Shown here one piece after another: positions 23,731 to 36,357 of a stretch of DNA of 64,000 nt. The stretch is from contig CADCXD010000011.1 in NCBI GenBank assembly GCA_902806575.1, forward strand, positions 2,728,001-2,792,000, written 5' to 3'. Below the pieces are notes generated by a model that worked only from the letters and a program-made list of their open reading frames with translations, searched no databases and had not been told where the DNA came from. Position numbers and translations under genes: made by a program. The stretch's first letter is position 1. Each line of letters opens with the position of its first letter. Source of the stretch: Jackrogersella multiformis. Taxonomy: Eukaryota; Ascomycota; Sordariomycetes; Xylariales; Hypoxylaceae.

Positions 23731-24738
23731 GTGTCTTTCAGCCTAATCTTAGGAACCGACAACAGGATGTTTAAGAACATGTGCGCAAAATCGCCTTGGG
23801 ATGTCGGCGGCATGTTAAATTCTTTATAACAGCTAGGTTATTGAGTTGATACAGCAGCAATAGTTGTTGCATAGAGCTGAAAAACGAAGCGGCATGTTTA
23901 CCCCAATCTATTGGCTCTTCGAGTCCAATAATAAGTCGAAACAGGAAGATCGACATGGTTCGATGTTACATATAGCGCACGTCTATACTCTATCAGTGTA
24001 AAGCCTTCCGTCACTGGCGGGGGTAGGGCGGCCGATTTTATTATTGTGACATTTTAATCCGTGGGAATAGCGTCACAAAGCGTCGGCCCCCAATGCCAAG
24101 CTCAGATCGAGCACGAATCAGCTGCGAGATTTCTTGTATTTACTCCGCTAATTCAGTCCTACATATGCTAGGTACCTAGCTAGGCTGTGCCTACTGCCTA
24201 GTAACGCTACTGTCGCCAGGCACACAAGCGCTTACTCGTTCCCGGGTCTCACGACAGGGGGGGGTTTTTAGGGCTGCATCTTGGGGGCGCAGGCTAAGAA
24301 GCTCGCGTAAAGCTGGCTGTAGCGTTATTTCAACTGTGAGCTGGAGACTCGGTTATTTTCTCACCACAAACAAAAAGTTAATTTAAAAAAGGGGTCAGCA
24401 ATGATAATGGAAAATAAAGATATATTGGAGAGCCCAGTTCCACTGATATATACAGATCTCGATATACTAGGTACCTCACTAAGAAGGAATACATATATAC
24501 ATGAAATACCTACAAAACATCCTCCCCGCTAGGTGTCCTACCGTCAACAAGAGACGTGATGATCATCGACAACAATTACCTATGTACAAGAAGACCACCA
24601 ATCGCTCCGCCGAACACGAGAGCATGATGGCTAGTAATTGTTTGTCTATAATCATTACACGTTAGTCAGTAATATCGACTACCTTGGAGTCAACCCAAGT
24701 TGGAACAAGTATAGGTATGTACTCACTAGGTACACAAT
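23731..24738. other. Intergenic, promoter of membrane-protein gene
   Basis: About 1 kb. Contains TAGGTACCTAGCTAGG near 24170, a G9-containing stretch near 24256, and another GGTACC near 24470. Short open frames are not supported. Confidence 0.5.
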
Positions 24739-25955
24739 TCAGGGGGCCTGAGTAGCAGCAGGCGTAGCCTTCATCACCAAGGTATTGGCCCTGGCCTTGG
24801 TGGCTCCGGATCCAGTCAACGCAGCATATACGGTGTCGAGGAATCCCGAGTTCGCGTACAGCTGCGACATATCCCACATCATCACACCGCCGAAGCTAGA
24901 GAACGTCTTCGAGTACTGAATGACAGGCGCAAGCTGGCTGGCGGGTAGGTAGCCGCCGCCGGCTCCGGTGTTGGCGGGAACGCCTAAGAGGATCTTTACG
25001 TTCTTGTTCTTGCTGGTGTTCTTGGCCCAGTCGTCCCAGGTCTGCATGTTGAAGTTGTTCTGCGTCGTGGAGCCCCCTACGTAGGACTGGATGCCGCAGT
25101 AGTTGTTGTAGAACTGGATCATGATGAAGTCGAACGAAACGGCGCCATTCAACATGTCGTTCATCGCCGCATCGGGATACGGGCATTGCGGCGCTGCGGA
25201 TAGGTAGTATTTCTTGCTAGTGTCGGCGTCCATGAGCGAACGCAGCTTGGAAGCGAACGGCGGGAAGTTCTGCGTCGTCGCCTCAAAGTCAAAGTCGAAA
25301 CCGTCGACAACAGCAGTGAGGAATGGCCGGTTCTTCTGGCTCGTGTCCGAGCCAAATAGGTTCCAGACTTCGGTAGCTGCAGCCTCAGCCGATGAGGAGT
25401 CTGAGAAGCCGCCTTCGGTGTAAGTTGCCCCTCCGATTGACAGGAGGATTGTCTTCCCCAGGGACTGACATGCCTTGATATCCTCCTCGAGCTGGGGGCA
25501 GTTTAGGAGCGAAGTACCGGCGTACGCCGTGCAGTTATCCCCAGCGTTGGCGAAGTTCGTGGTAGGAGTTTTGATGGCATTCATGAATGATATAGGGATG
25601 ATCTATCAAATATACAGTAAGTACATCTGATCTTTAACTCAAATAATTCATATCCATAGATGTCTTACGTTGATCTCGCTGTCTGTAGCATACGTATTAG
25701 TAGGCACATCATCTTATAGGCTAGCAGGATGTGCTTACTTGAGCAATAATTAACTAGGCGCGCCTGGGAGGTACTTTGACCTCGAGAGTTCTGGCCTATC
25801 ATGATATTTCAGCATGAGTTCATAATTGTTACGGCCTTCCGCGTGACATTACCCCAGTATACAGCAACATTGCTTTGTGAGTTAGCGTTGAAGCCTGCTA
25901 AGACGGAGGGGAGAATGTTGGCGAAGGACGCCAGAGTTAGCGTGGAAGAAACCAT
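24739..25955 (-). CDS. Secreted class III chitinase (GH18)
   Basis: Endochitinase of glycoside hydrolase family 18, plant-type class III. Four exons (minus): 25853-25955, 25739-25795, 25669-25682 and 24739-25602, together 345 residues. Exon 1 gives MVSSTLTLASFANILPSVLAG, a signal peptide, then NVAVYWGQNS (beta-1 strand). The catalytic DxxDxDxE is DGFDFDFE; SIGGATYTEGG and MIQFYNNYCG are conserved substrate-site strands, and MMWDMSQ is the usual final strand. Exon 3 is only 14 nt (encodes SEIN plus part of the preceding codon) but is required for the conserved YCSNSEINIIPISF sequence. No chitin-binding module or GPI signal is evident, so the enzyme is probably released. Confidence 0.93.
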
Positions 25956-26057
25956 GTTTAGTCCGGAACTTGACTTGTGGATTTGAGGCTCTAGTGACTG
26001 GGCTGAGAAGATTGGTTTGGAATGGATAGTCGATCTGTTGAAGGGATATACATGCCC

Positions 26058-26070
26058 TATATATATTTTT
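26058..26070 (-). promoter_or_regulatory. TATA-like element upstream of the chitinase
   Basis: On the minus strand an AAATATATATAGG sequence lies about 105 bases before the start codon, a plausible TATA box position. Inference only. Confidence 0.35.
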
Positions 26071-26885
26071 ACTTCACATTCCTCACTGCCTTCTCCTCGT
26101 GGCTATAGGTGGCTGTCCTAACGTTACAGGCTTGTGGTGTCTTACTTGCCATGAGATGACAGCCCAGCTCGTGCAACCAAACCCATGATATTCTGTCCCT
26201 GTATCGCAAACTACCTACTTAGACATTTGCTGCATCGACGTAACCCAAAAACAGTGCCGATCCATGAAATATATTGGCACCTAGACAGCATCGAATCCCG
26301 GAAATCGCACTGCACCTAATGGCAGTACCGATTCAAGCAGGTGATCGAACTAGTAAACCCGTGCGGCGTACACTCATCTCACAATAAGGGTAGTTAGTGA
26401 GCTGTGTGAGATTGGCAGGGGCACCACTAGCGGACTATTTCTCGGAGGGACTTGACTTCGAAAATAGAAGAGGAGTTCATCCTACGCGTGCGGTACCCCC
26501 AGCCCGAAATGAGCTTTGAGCTTGAGCTTCCAACTTTGGACGAACGACCCCAACCCGCTTCAGGAATTTTACTCCAGGGCTGCACCGGTCCATCTGCGCC
26601 AGGCATGTTGCGGCTCCGGTCAAGCGTGTTTAACGCGTAAGTATCACATTCGGCTTTGTCTAATCTGTGCCCCTTTTTAGTTACATCACAAGAACTACCT
26701 ATGATATAAATTGGCTATAATCTTCAGAGACAATCGACTTGCAGCAGGTCGTGTAGTGTGATAGTGCCTGGCATGCACAGCTTCCTTTTTGGGATTAGGG
26801 GTTCAGAACCAACAAATCAAAATCTTAGCTTCGTAAAGCTGGCCGTGCAAGCACTCATGGGGGGGTTAATGTCGCCCACTGTATT

Positions 26886-27071
26886 ATGCACGTCATTGCA
26901 ACATTGATATGTCTCTTGGCAATCTTTCTAGTAGCACATTCAAACTCCGAGCAAGGAAAGTTAAGCTTAATGATGCTAATTTCCGCTGAGCATCCGGGAA
27001 ACCAAGGTCATCTGAGATGGAAGCAAACTCGCATTCCATGCAACGATCCCTTGATGAACGTGTCCATCTGA
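26886..27071 (+). CDS. Possible small secreted peptide (weak)
   Basis: ATG-started 61-codon frame. The first ~19 residues, MHVIATLICLLAIFLVAHS, look like a signal peptide; the rest is short, polar, with a single cysteine in the mature part. There is no splice or homology support, and chance hydrophobic starts are common in AT-rich DNA, so this is only a candidate. Confidence 0.18.
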   Translation: MHVIATLICLLAIFLVAHSNSEQGKLSLMMLISAEHPGNQGHLRWKQTRIPCNDPLMNVSI

Positions 27072-29036
27072 ACTGTATCTTGTCATAGATAAACCCCAAC
27101 TCACCCCCGTGCCCTGGCCTCAACTCCCGCTCGCTACCTATGATAAAGGGGAAGAGCTTAGATGAGCTCCCGCCTCAGCATTGCAACGTTACGATGACGA
27201 CAACATAAAACCACCTATGGTAAGGCACCTTGCAACTATCTTTTTACATATCAGACTACATTGCCAAAATGTCAGAAACGAACATGTGAAATATACTTGG
27301 AGCAATGGTTGCTCAAAATCTAACCTACCTGATAAGTGCTTGGTTGGAACTACTACCTTGGTACCTAGGTAAGCATCTATTAACCAGTTATCACCTACTA
27401 AACAGGTAGTATCTAAATGCGCGAATTTAAAATGATTCCTCATTCCTCATCTCTAAGATATCTAGGCAAGTTATAACCGTCCGTGCAAGTTACAACAATA
27501 CCTATTCAGAAGAAACGTGGAGTCTACCTAGGTTATCGATCCCATTATTAATATTAGGTGTTGGTAAGCAAACCTGCGGATTTACTATTTCAGTTCTAAA
27601 ACCAGTTATATATAAGATCTATATGAAATAATTGGTTCTTGCCTACCTATTATTACCTCTATCAGCTTGGAAAAGCCTATGTGTCATCAAACTACGATTT
27701 CCATGGTTGTATACCTACTCTTAATTATAATAGTTATTGCCGCTGAAATATCAACTGGTCTGCTATTATTCGTGACTTCGAAGACTGTCTCCTATGGTTT
27801 CATTCTGCTATTTTCATATCGAGATATGGCTCTCGTAGGAATCGAGATTTGTCCAGTAGGTATGTAACACGCGCGTTTCACGGTGGCCTTCAGAAGAACA
27901 GGTTAAAACTGAGGGCGGTCATCAAAGCCACGCTTTCTTATAGATGTTAGGTACTCTTAACCAATATTTACTACAATACTACCATCACTAATGCCTGCGG
28001 AGTTATGATAAGTTTAGAATCAGATATTGGCAATGACTTCGTTCTATTTCCCAATCTAGCTATCAATCAGGGGTAACTGCTCTTATTTATCACCATCGAA
28101 AGCGTACCTAGCGGGCTCTCTAACCTAGGTAGCTGCTATCTAGGATGCTGCCTGATATGAGTATGGTAGTGTTACTGGTAGATTATTTCAATGATATTTT
28201 ACTCTGGGTACGCTGCTACAATCGACTAAGCTCTAAAATACCTAGGTATAGTGCCTATCACCTTCTTCCTATGTCAGGCGATACTCTAGCTCTGTCCCCT
28301 CGTGAAATACTCTAAACGTACTATGTGCCATTGTTGTATGCTATGTATATAGTTGACCTAAGTAAGTATATACATCCCTCGGATGTAAACAAATTCGTCA
28401 TCATCATCATAGTCCCGGTCACCCGCTGCGGAGCCATACCTACATATCAGATAAGCCATCTTTCTACGCAAGCCTCAACACTCAAAGGCATGACGAGTCG
28501 TTCCAGATGGCGAAAAACGTGACATGTTATTGGTCATGCTACTTCCCGTTGGAGACGCCACTGACTTTAAGGACGTGATCTCCGATTACTATCATCTAAG
28601 AGACGGCTCGGGAACGCCAATTCTTGCCTACCTGGGTATTCAATAATAAGACTATGTAAAGCCATAGACTCGGCGTACGCCGCTTCTCATAAACCGATGC
28701 CGTTGAGTGACGTGAAGATGCAGATTAAACGTATCAGCTTCGTCAACAAAAGCCCCCTCATGCAACGACCATTCTTACAGGTAATGTATTCTACACCGCA
28801 TCACAGTTCTTACCAAGACTGTACCTACCACCTACAACAATTGAACGGCGATGACTTTTTCTTCTTGCATTAGCATTGTAAGACTGTTTCACCTAGATAC
28901 TGTTGATTTTAGCTGAGCTATCATAACCGCCATGACTGGATGTTCTATAAAGCCTGCCTGATTGTGACAATTCGAAATAAAAAAATTCAACACCTACCAC
29001 ATATTTCTTCAAGTCTTCAACTAAACAGCTGTCAGT

Positions 29037-31367
29037 ATGCAGGCCACCGCCAACAACGCAGATAATGACAGGACATATGGAATCAGCGGCATTCCTCTTC
29101 CATCCGATGCCAAAGTCGAGTTGAAGACCAAGAACATCCCGTATGCCCCTGGCATGCCCGTCCGCCTTAGACTGTCAACCTTGGCCTCTTTAAAAGATCC
29201 TGTGATTCGAAAGCAATGGACTCTGTTCATTTTGGCATTAGAACAATTCAAAGCCATGCCGGTGGATCAGAAGCTTTCTTACTTCCAAATTGCTGGCATC
29301 CATGGCTCTCCTGCTACATCATGGGATGGTGTAGACGCGCCAGCAGATGGCGGTTATTGCGCCCATAACTCTATCACGTTCCCAACATGGCATCGACCAT
29401 ACATGTTGCTATACGAGGTACCTGCTTTGTAGTAACCCGTATGCTCAGGACCTATATGCTGACATTAAGTATAAGAAACTTCTATGGTACCACATGAAAG
29501 AAAAGATCATCTCTTGGACCAAATCTCCGAAAGTCCATAAAGACAAGTTTCAGGCAGACCTGTGGAACAAGGCCGCAGATACATGGCGGTTACCATACTG
29601 GGATTGGGCGCAAATGCAGACCTACAACAAAGAATTTTCTCTTCCAGAAGTCTTCACCCGACAGACTGTCGAAATCGATCTGCCTCCAGGACTTTCGAAT
29701 GGCCCAACCTATCCGAATCCTCTATGGGGGTTTGATAACCCTGAAAGGGGGCCCGGTAATAAACCATTGAACATGGGAAATATGCCAGAAGGCAAAGAGA
29801 CCTGGAATATCAAGAATGATCCCGACTCCAAACCAGAATTGCCAGTAAGTTTTTATGGAGAAGTTATGATATAAATTTCGGTTTCCTGACAGACACAGTG
29901 GAGTCAATGCTCAGGCGTGAGCCGATATGGAATCACATTCGCAAACAACACTTATACTGGTCTTGAAGGTGTCAACAATTTCATACTTGCAAATAAGTCA
30001 TTCAAAAAAGACTCGGTCGCTCCCGGATCTCTAGCGGATGCTGTCAATCGGATGTTTTCTAAGGATTATAATAAGACCTGGGCAACCTTCGCGACCACGA
30101 ACTTGCAGGAAGGGAGTGACCAGACAATCAGCACCGGCTACATGTCTCTCGAACATATCCACAACACCGTCCACGTAAGTAACGGCTACAGCTATATATC
30201 TGTCATCTCGTTTTGAGAATTAGACTGATAATCGCAGAACCTATCCGGAGGCCATGACTTATTTGGAACAGGACTCGGGCATATGTCTGAAGTACCAGTG
30301 GCCGCCTTCGATCCTTTATTTTGGCTACATCACTGGTAAGTGGACTTCTTAAGATAGTTGCATCACTAACGGAAGATAGCAACGTGGATCGTCTGTTTTC
30401 GATGTGGCAAGTATTGAATTGGGATGCCTGGTGGAAAAATCCAGGCTATGAAAAAGATACGAAAGGTGATCCAAAGGACACGGACCCTCTTAAGCCTTTC
30501 CACTGTGTTCCTGCCAAGGATAATGGCCATCCAGAGAAAGACTACTGGACCTCGGAAATGGCACGCGACTGGACAAAGTTGAACTATCAATATGACGACC
30601 TGGTGCCTGGGACGAGAGCTATCAACTCAGATGGTACGCTGGACGAAGAGAAATACAAAGAAGATATTTTAGCCCACATCGAGAAAATATATCCTAGCAC
30701 TAAGAAGTTCATCAGTGGAATTTATGACAACCATGAGGTCGAGAACTCTAAGTTCTTCGACCACGAGTACGCTAGAGCAAATTCCTGGGTTGACTACATT
30801 ATTAATGTCGTTTATGATCGCTATGCTCTCAATGGTCGTTCATATGCCATACAGTTCTGGCTCGGTGGCCATCCAAACGACCCTAAAAGTACATTCGGTA
30901 CTATCGACAACATGGTTGGTCAAGTGTACAATTTCGCCGGCCTAGTTCCTCGCACGACCGAGTCAGGTGGCTGCGCGAATTGCGGATCACAGAGAGAAAA
31001 CAAGGTGCTGTCCCGGGCTCAGGTACCTCTCACGGTTCCAATCGCGGCCCAAGCCCTGGACGCCTCTTATGGACATATTGGATCGATGCAACAGCATGCC
31101 GTGGAAAAGTACCTGAAAGAGAATCTCCATTGGAGGTTTGTGCAGCTTGGCGGAGTCGTGAAGCCAGCATCTGACTTCCCCAGCACTAAGATTTCTATCT
31201 GGCGTGGCATTGGAAAACACCAGCATCACGGTGACGGAAAGCCTTTACCGGCAGTATTTTCGTCGTATGAGCCTTTGGCTGGGCTTACAGACCATAAAGA
31301 TTGTGGTCTGAAGCAGAATGACGCGACGCTGGGTGATCATGCCCCCCGCAAGTTCAGACAATTTTGA
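29037..31367 (+). CDS. Tyrosinase (type 3 copper polyphenol oxidase)
   Basis: Oxidises monophenols and o-diphenols to quinones, the entry to DOPA-type melanin. Proposed exons: 29037-29417, 29449-29844, 29899-30174, 30238-30335, 30380-31367, giving 712 residues. CuA ligands: His in AGIHG (about 89), His in the thioether motif YCAH (Cys108/His110), His in FPTWHRPY (about 119). CuB: HIHNTVH (about 347/351) and FDPLFWLHHCNVDRL. No signal peptide, so an intracellular pro-enzyme with a ~250-residue C-terminal lid is likely; it contains a CANC (CxxC) motif like that linked to copper loading in Aspergillus MelB. Intron 1 would be only 31 nt, so that junction is uncertain. Intron 2 could instead end at 29892, adding two residues. 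Confidence 0.93.
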
Positions 31368-33674
31368 TGGATGCTCAATGTTGGTTGAATAGTTTGGCTG
31401 CTAGGTTAGCATATGTGAGGTTATCGGGGGGCTTTTGTTCTTGAAATGCTATCTAGGATAGGATCTAGGTAGGCGGATAGTCGTAGTTGCAATGGTCTCT
31501 CGCTCGTTCATTCTTTAGATTTACCTACAATGATTCTTTTAATGCCGTACATCAATGTCTAAACTTACAATGAAACATAATGATGCCGAATACCGCGAGT
31601 GATTTCTTTTGCTGCCTCTAAGTGAAATCTGTCTAGAAGTTACAACACGTCGCACTTGGTTACAAAGAACCCGTTCAGGCGAATGTCACAGTTCATCCGA
31701 AATCTCTATTGGGGTTGTACTCGAAATATTAAACTCGAGACAGTTCAACCCCTATTTATTGGTGACTTCATGGGATGAACTCCCCTTAACCCTTTTATCC
31801 CTGTGACTGGCATAATGCAGCAGGTTTAGCAAATATAGGTAGTAATAATAGAATATAATGCAATTGAGCTACTGTAGATAAGGCGACTTATTTGTACGAT
31901 TTGTTATTTTTAGTAATTTGCTATGCCAGTCAAAGAGATAACTGTGTAATATTAGCTGTTTGGCGAATTGTTATTAATAGCGGGCAAAATAGTATCGGAC
32001 TGAATATGAACATTGAACAACGCACAAACTGTAGCAGCAATGCTAATTCGTATCGTGTACCCCTTAAATCACTTATTTATTAATGATAATATTTATATTT
32101 ACTGATAATTCCAGTCCTCTCCCATACCAATCCTAGTTTTTGATCTCTGCAAAAAAGAAGAGATCTAACTAACATGCACAAATTATCCATTTACTTCTCG
32201 TAATCGATACTTCACACGAACCTAATCAATAAGATGACCACAGTCAACCAGCATCATCATTATCCACGGAGGTTGACATGTCCCCGAGAGCTACAACAAC
32301 CTCGTCTCCCATCTACCAACGGCTCACGTCCTCCTAACTCATATTACCTGACTACTGGTGGTCTCCTTGTTCGAAACTACATCAAAATCCTTGTACAATC
32401 AAACATTTCCCCAATTTTACCGCGAAAGAGGGCGTAGTAAGCCCGGTCAAAAAGGTCATCTTTGGTTAAGTAGCACAGTACCGGTGGTTATGCTTAAGCG
32501 CATTGTAAGGCTGCGGTAAAGAAATCAAGTCTATGCAGGCTAAAACTGCTTTGACTTAAGTCCTCTCATGTCAGCTTCAACTTTCCGGTGTAAATCTCCA
32601 TCATTGGACCTCATTTTACCAATTAAGCTTTTCTCAATAAAGATGAAGAGTAACATACATGGACACCACATCTCATATCACGACATATGGAATTGCAGCG
32701 TTCACTTTTTAGCTATGTTGAGACTAGGTATTATGCTTGGATATTAAAAAAATTGGAAGTTAGTTTCATTACTACTTACTATTATGATACGCCCAATGAC
32801 ACACGTCCAGTGCTCATTTGTGTACTGCATATTCTTTCTTCCAGGTAGTAACAAGCAAAGAAACAAGCAAGATGACATTCAGCGTTATAATGATTGCTAA
32901 GAGCTGAATCTCAGAAACTTGAGTAATAGCCACTGAAGTCGAGCCCATAGTGAGAGCTGATAGAACCTTTTGTTTTTTTACCTTTGTTTCTTGCTGTCCT
33001 TCGTATTGTTTTACCTGAAATTCGCCGGCACAAGTAGTGGCAGCGTGAACCCTAGCCTCAGTCTCCTTAGATCTGTATTGGTATTATTGGCAAGTCTGCG
33101 GAATAGTGCGGATACTACGAACATAAATAAGGTAGGTTAGGAGGCAGGTAAATAAACCATTAACTTGTGTGCAACTCTAGATTGATTACCCAAACATGAC
33201 ATATTAACCTTGCTTAATTTAAGGAAAAAGTAACAATAGATTCTTTTACGACCTTTATCACTAATAGAACTAAAATTGAACAAAGCGTCTTTCTGCTCTG
33301 CTCTATGGTATTAATAGAAGGCCATTGTTTACCTAAATTCCCTATTGTGTGCATTAACCTACAGCATACCCTACCTACCTAGGTACGTACTTCGGTATTA
33401 TTGTAGAAACGACTGTCTATGGCTAAAAATCGCTATAAACTATAAGGGCTTCAATATAGAAATAACTGCCTGGTATCTATTTTGTATTTGCATCTGACTT
33501 CTTTCAATTAACTTGCTCACTTCAAGTTTAACTAGCTACCAACGACGATATAACATAGGCTATTAACCAATTTACCCGGTTGGATGTAGGATATACTTAT
33601 CTACCTGGTACGTAGGTAGGCAGCGGATCTCTGTATGATATATTGAGCTGAACCTTAGACCATTCTTGACTCCC
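31368..33674. other. AT-rich intergenic region between convergent genes
   Basis: 2.3 kb between tyrosinase and GMC oxidoreductase 3' ends. Unusually long for a convergent gap; no open frame with recognisable content, no clear terminal repeats. A CTACCTACCTAGGTACGTAC palindrome lies near 33370. Confidence 0.5.
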
Positions 33675-35435
33675 CTATTCATTGTCTTGGGCGATGATAG
33701 CTGCTGCCTGTTCGGCAAGAGCATATACAGCGGCTTGAATATGCGAGCCGAGGGCAATAGGAAACACGGACGCATCGACGATTCGCAAATTCTGAACTCC
33801 TTTCACTCGCAAGTCGGCGTCCACCACCTTCCCCATGGAACAACTACTAGAGCCGTGGTAGCTAGACCTAGAGAACATTCGTATTAGGACGGTACTTCAC
33901 AAGATCAACGTGTTTGACTTACCCCCCCTGAGTCTTGACTCGGCTGTCCAAGTATTCGTCACTTGCGTTTGTAGTTAATGGTTCGAAGCCACTTGGAGGA
34001 GTCTCGCCTACAACTATCTCACGGCCTAAACGAGTGCTGCCGGCCATCAAGGATGTTATTTTCCGTAGTGACTCACGCCATACGTATTTGTCCACCTCCG
34101 TGGCGAAATAGTTCGGATCGATGAGCGGAGCATCAGCCAGGTCCTTAGACGCGATGGTCACCGTTCCGCGAGACGTAGGCTTTGTAGCAATCAGGACGTT
34201 ACTTATATGTGTACCGTCCACTGCAAGGGGCGCTACCGGCACGTACATGACGAGGTTCTCCATCAAACCCCACTGCCGCTTCAGGAGGTAGTGGTCTGGT
34301 CCTGGAGGCTTGCCTTCGTCCTTGGTGATTGCAGCCACAAGTCCGTCTTTGGGAACCTCGGTGTTGACAATGAAGCTTACCGGTACGCCAGTCGCAAATT
34401 CGGGTTTTGAGAATAGGGGGTTGCTAGAGCCAAGAGAGTACCCCTTCGAAGGATCCTTTAGTCGCCAGTTGAGATGGATCAAAATATGATCGTTAAAGTT
34501 CTTCCCGACTTCCGGGATGTCGACCTTTATTTCAATTCCGTGTTGTTCTAAGGTTTCCTTCGCCCCGAGTCCAGATAGCATCAACAGCTGTGGTGTTCTA
34601 TAAGAGCCAGCAGACAAGATGACTTGTTTCGAGTGATATTCCGTCCCATCCACTAGGCGAACACCAGTAGCCCGAGCATCAGGACTCTTGTCGATGATAA
34701 TGGATCCAACAAAGGTTTCGGTCAAGACGGTTACACCCTTTAGGGGGTACGCTAACGGCGCAATCTGTCTAGCCCCTTTACGGCGGTTCTCATTGATGTC
34801 ACCAAGGCCTATATTATTCCCGCCATTCATGTCGCCACCTGGGAGCCTCTGCACCCCAAGCTCTTTCCAGGACTCCTCAGTGATGTCGGCTAGGGGGTAA
34901 ATTCGACCATTTGAGATGGCGGATTCGATTTGGAGAGCCCCATCTTGGCCATGGGCCTCTGGGTCGCCGTCATTAAACCACTTCTCTGTCTTCTTGAAGT
35001 AAGGCAACTGGCCTTCGTAGCTCCAACGTTGGTCGTTAACAATTTCACCCCAGCTGTCGAAATCAGCTTTAGTTCCGCGAAACCACCCGCCTGGACACAA
35101 TATCAGCTTCAGATAGCCAGTGGTTCGACCAATACATCATATATCTTACACCCATTAATCACGGAACCTCCACCGAGAGCACGACCTGAGGGGATGACGA
35201 TCTGCCGACCGTCGAAATGTCTCTGAGGAACTGACTTGTACGCCCAATCGAATTTTCCACCCATAAAATTTAACGATTGAAATTGGAGGATATCTTCATC
35301 GTTACTCACATCCGACCCTGCTTCGATAACAAGAATACGGGCCGAGTTTCGATACTCTGACAAGCGGCTTGCAACAACGCAGCCAGCGAGCCCGCCACCT
35401 ACGATGATATAATCCCAACCTGTAGAGGCGACCAT
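33675..35435 (-). CDS. GMC-family FAD oxidoreductase
   Basis: Glucose-methanol-choline type flavoenzyme oxidising an alcohol or sugar. Exons (minus) 35150-35435, 33923-35090, 33675-33861 give 546 residues. The N terminus MVASTGWDYIIVGGGLAG carries the FAD Rossmann glycine motif; GRALGGGSVINGCGWFRG is GMC signature 1, rebuilt exactly across intron 1. ILSAGSYRTPQLLMLSG is signature 2. The C terminus has SYHGSSSCSMGKVVD and GSHIQAAVYALAEQAA, carrying the His residues expected at the active site. There is no signal peptide, so it is probably intracellular. Intron 2 has two close AG sites; only the second (before 33861) keeps the YHGSSS frame. Confidence 0.92.
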
Positions 35436-36357
35436 GGCTAGAGGATATGAGATTTTGAGACGAGGTGAATAGATACTAAGACTAAAGAGGTATCAAGATT
35501 CTTCGGGAAAAGGAGACAAACGATGGTCAGCTCTAGGTAGGAAGCTGAGGGCACGGAAAAAGATTTATGGTTGCGACAAGACAAGTAGGGGAGATGGCTG
35601 ATTTCTAAATGCTCCATAGTTATTAAGAAAAGCGGTATAAACCCTACATAACCCAAGTCCAATTGAAAGAGAAGGATGTAGTGAGCACTAACAGTGGTGC
35701 GGAACCAGGATCACTGGGAGAGTGCGTCAGCTTTGCATCTCGCGCTACCCGCGTTAAATCATTTTTTATAAAGCCGGTAAGGGTTTCAATTCTTTGTCTG
35801 TATACCTAGGTATGGAAGGCTTCGCAATTGCTTGCCCATCGATACCTAGTATATGCATTAATATCATGATGAACCCAGAGGTGCCTCTAATAATCTGGGT
35901 AAGATATCAATTAAAAAGGGGGGAGGGGGAGAAGGGGGTGTCGCACAAGACCTATGAACAGTTCGATCTAGACTGGTTAGAATTCAAATTTAAGTACACA
36001 ATAAGTATGATAGAAAGTTGGTATTAGTCCAATAGCTAACTGTAGCTAATTCCAAGGGTAACAAGTATTGGTAGTCGACCCCCCCCCCCATACGACGCCC
36101 AGGCGTACCGGAAACCTCGGACTCTATGAGTTCTTAGGTAGATGGATACGCCAGGACCACAGTATAAGGCGAATCCAATCAGCAATCATGGAATCATCAA
36201 CCCTTAGACTATTAACTGTTGCCCCTCTTGTTGAAGTGGCAGTGCTCCCAGGGGGGTGAAGTCGTTGTGCCTTGCCTGAAATTCGCCTCTTATGTAAAAT
36301 TATTATATTATATTCATTTGGGCTGATATCTAACTTGGGAAAGTGAACGCGTACGGC
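35436..36357. other. Intergenic region
   Basis: GMC promoter and CVNH-gene 3' flank. A poly-C run (about 36079-36088) and a TATACCTAGGTATGG palindrome (35802) are present. No gene seen. Confidence 0.5.

Larger units (their letters stand above)
25956..29036. other. 3-kb gene-poor region before the tyrosinase
   Basis: The longest gap in the window. It is AT-rich with scattered CCTAGGTA palindromes (about 27357, 27525, 28122, 28240). Open frames at 26452-26640 and around 28697-28870 show nothing recognisable. One 61-codon frame with a hydrophobic N terminus at 26886 is listed separately. No transposase fragments were recognised, but decayed repeats cannot be excluded. Confidence 0.5.

Noticed and set aside
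26452..26640. 62-codon frame with an acidic start
   Set aside because: Begins with TTG, no homology signal, AT-rich flanks.
28697..28873. 58-codon ATG frame before the tyrosinase
   Set aside because: No domain or signal peptide; ordinary length for chance in non-coding DNA.
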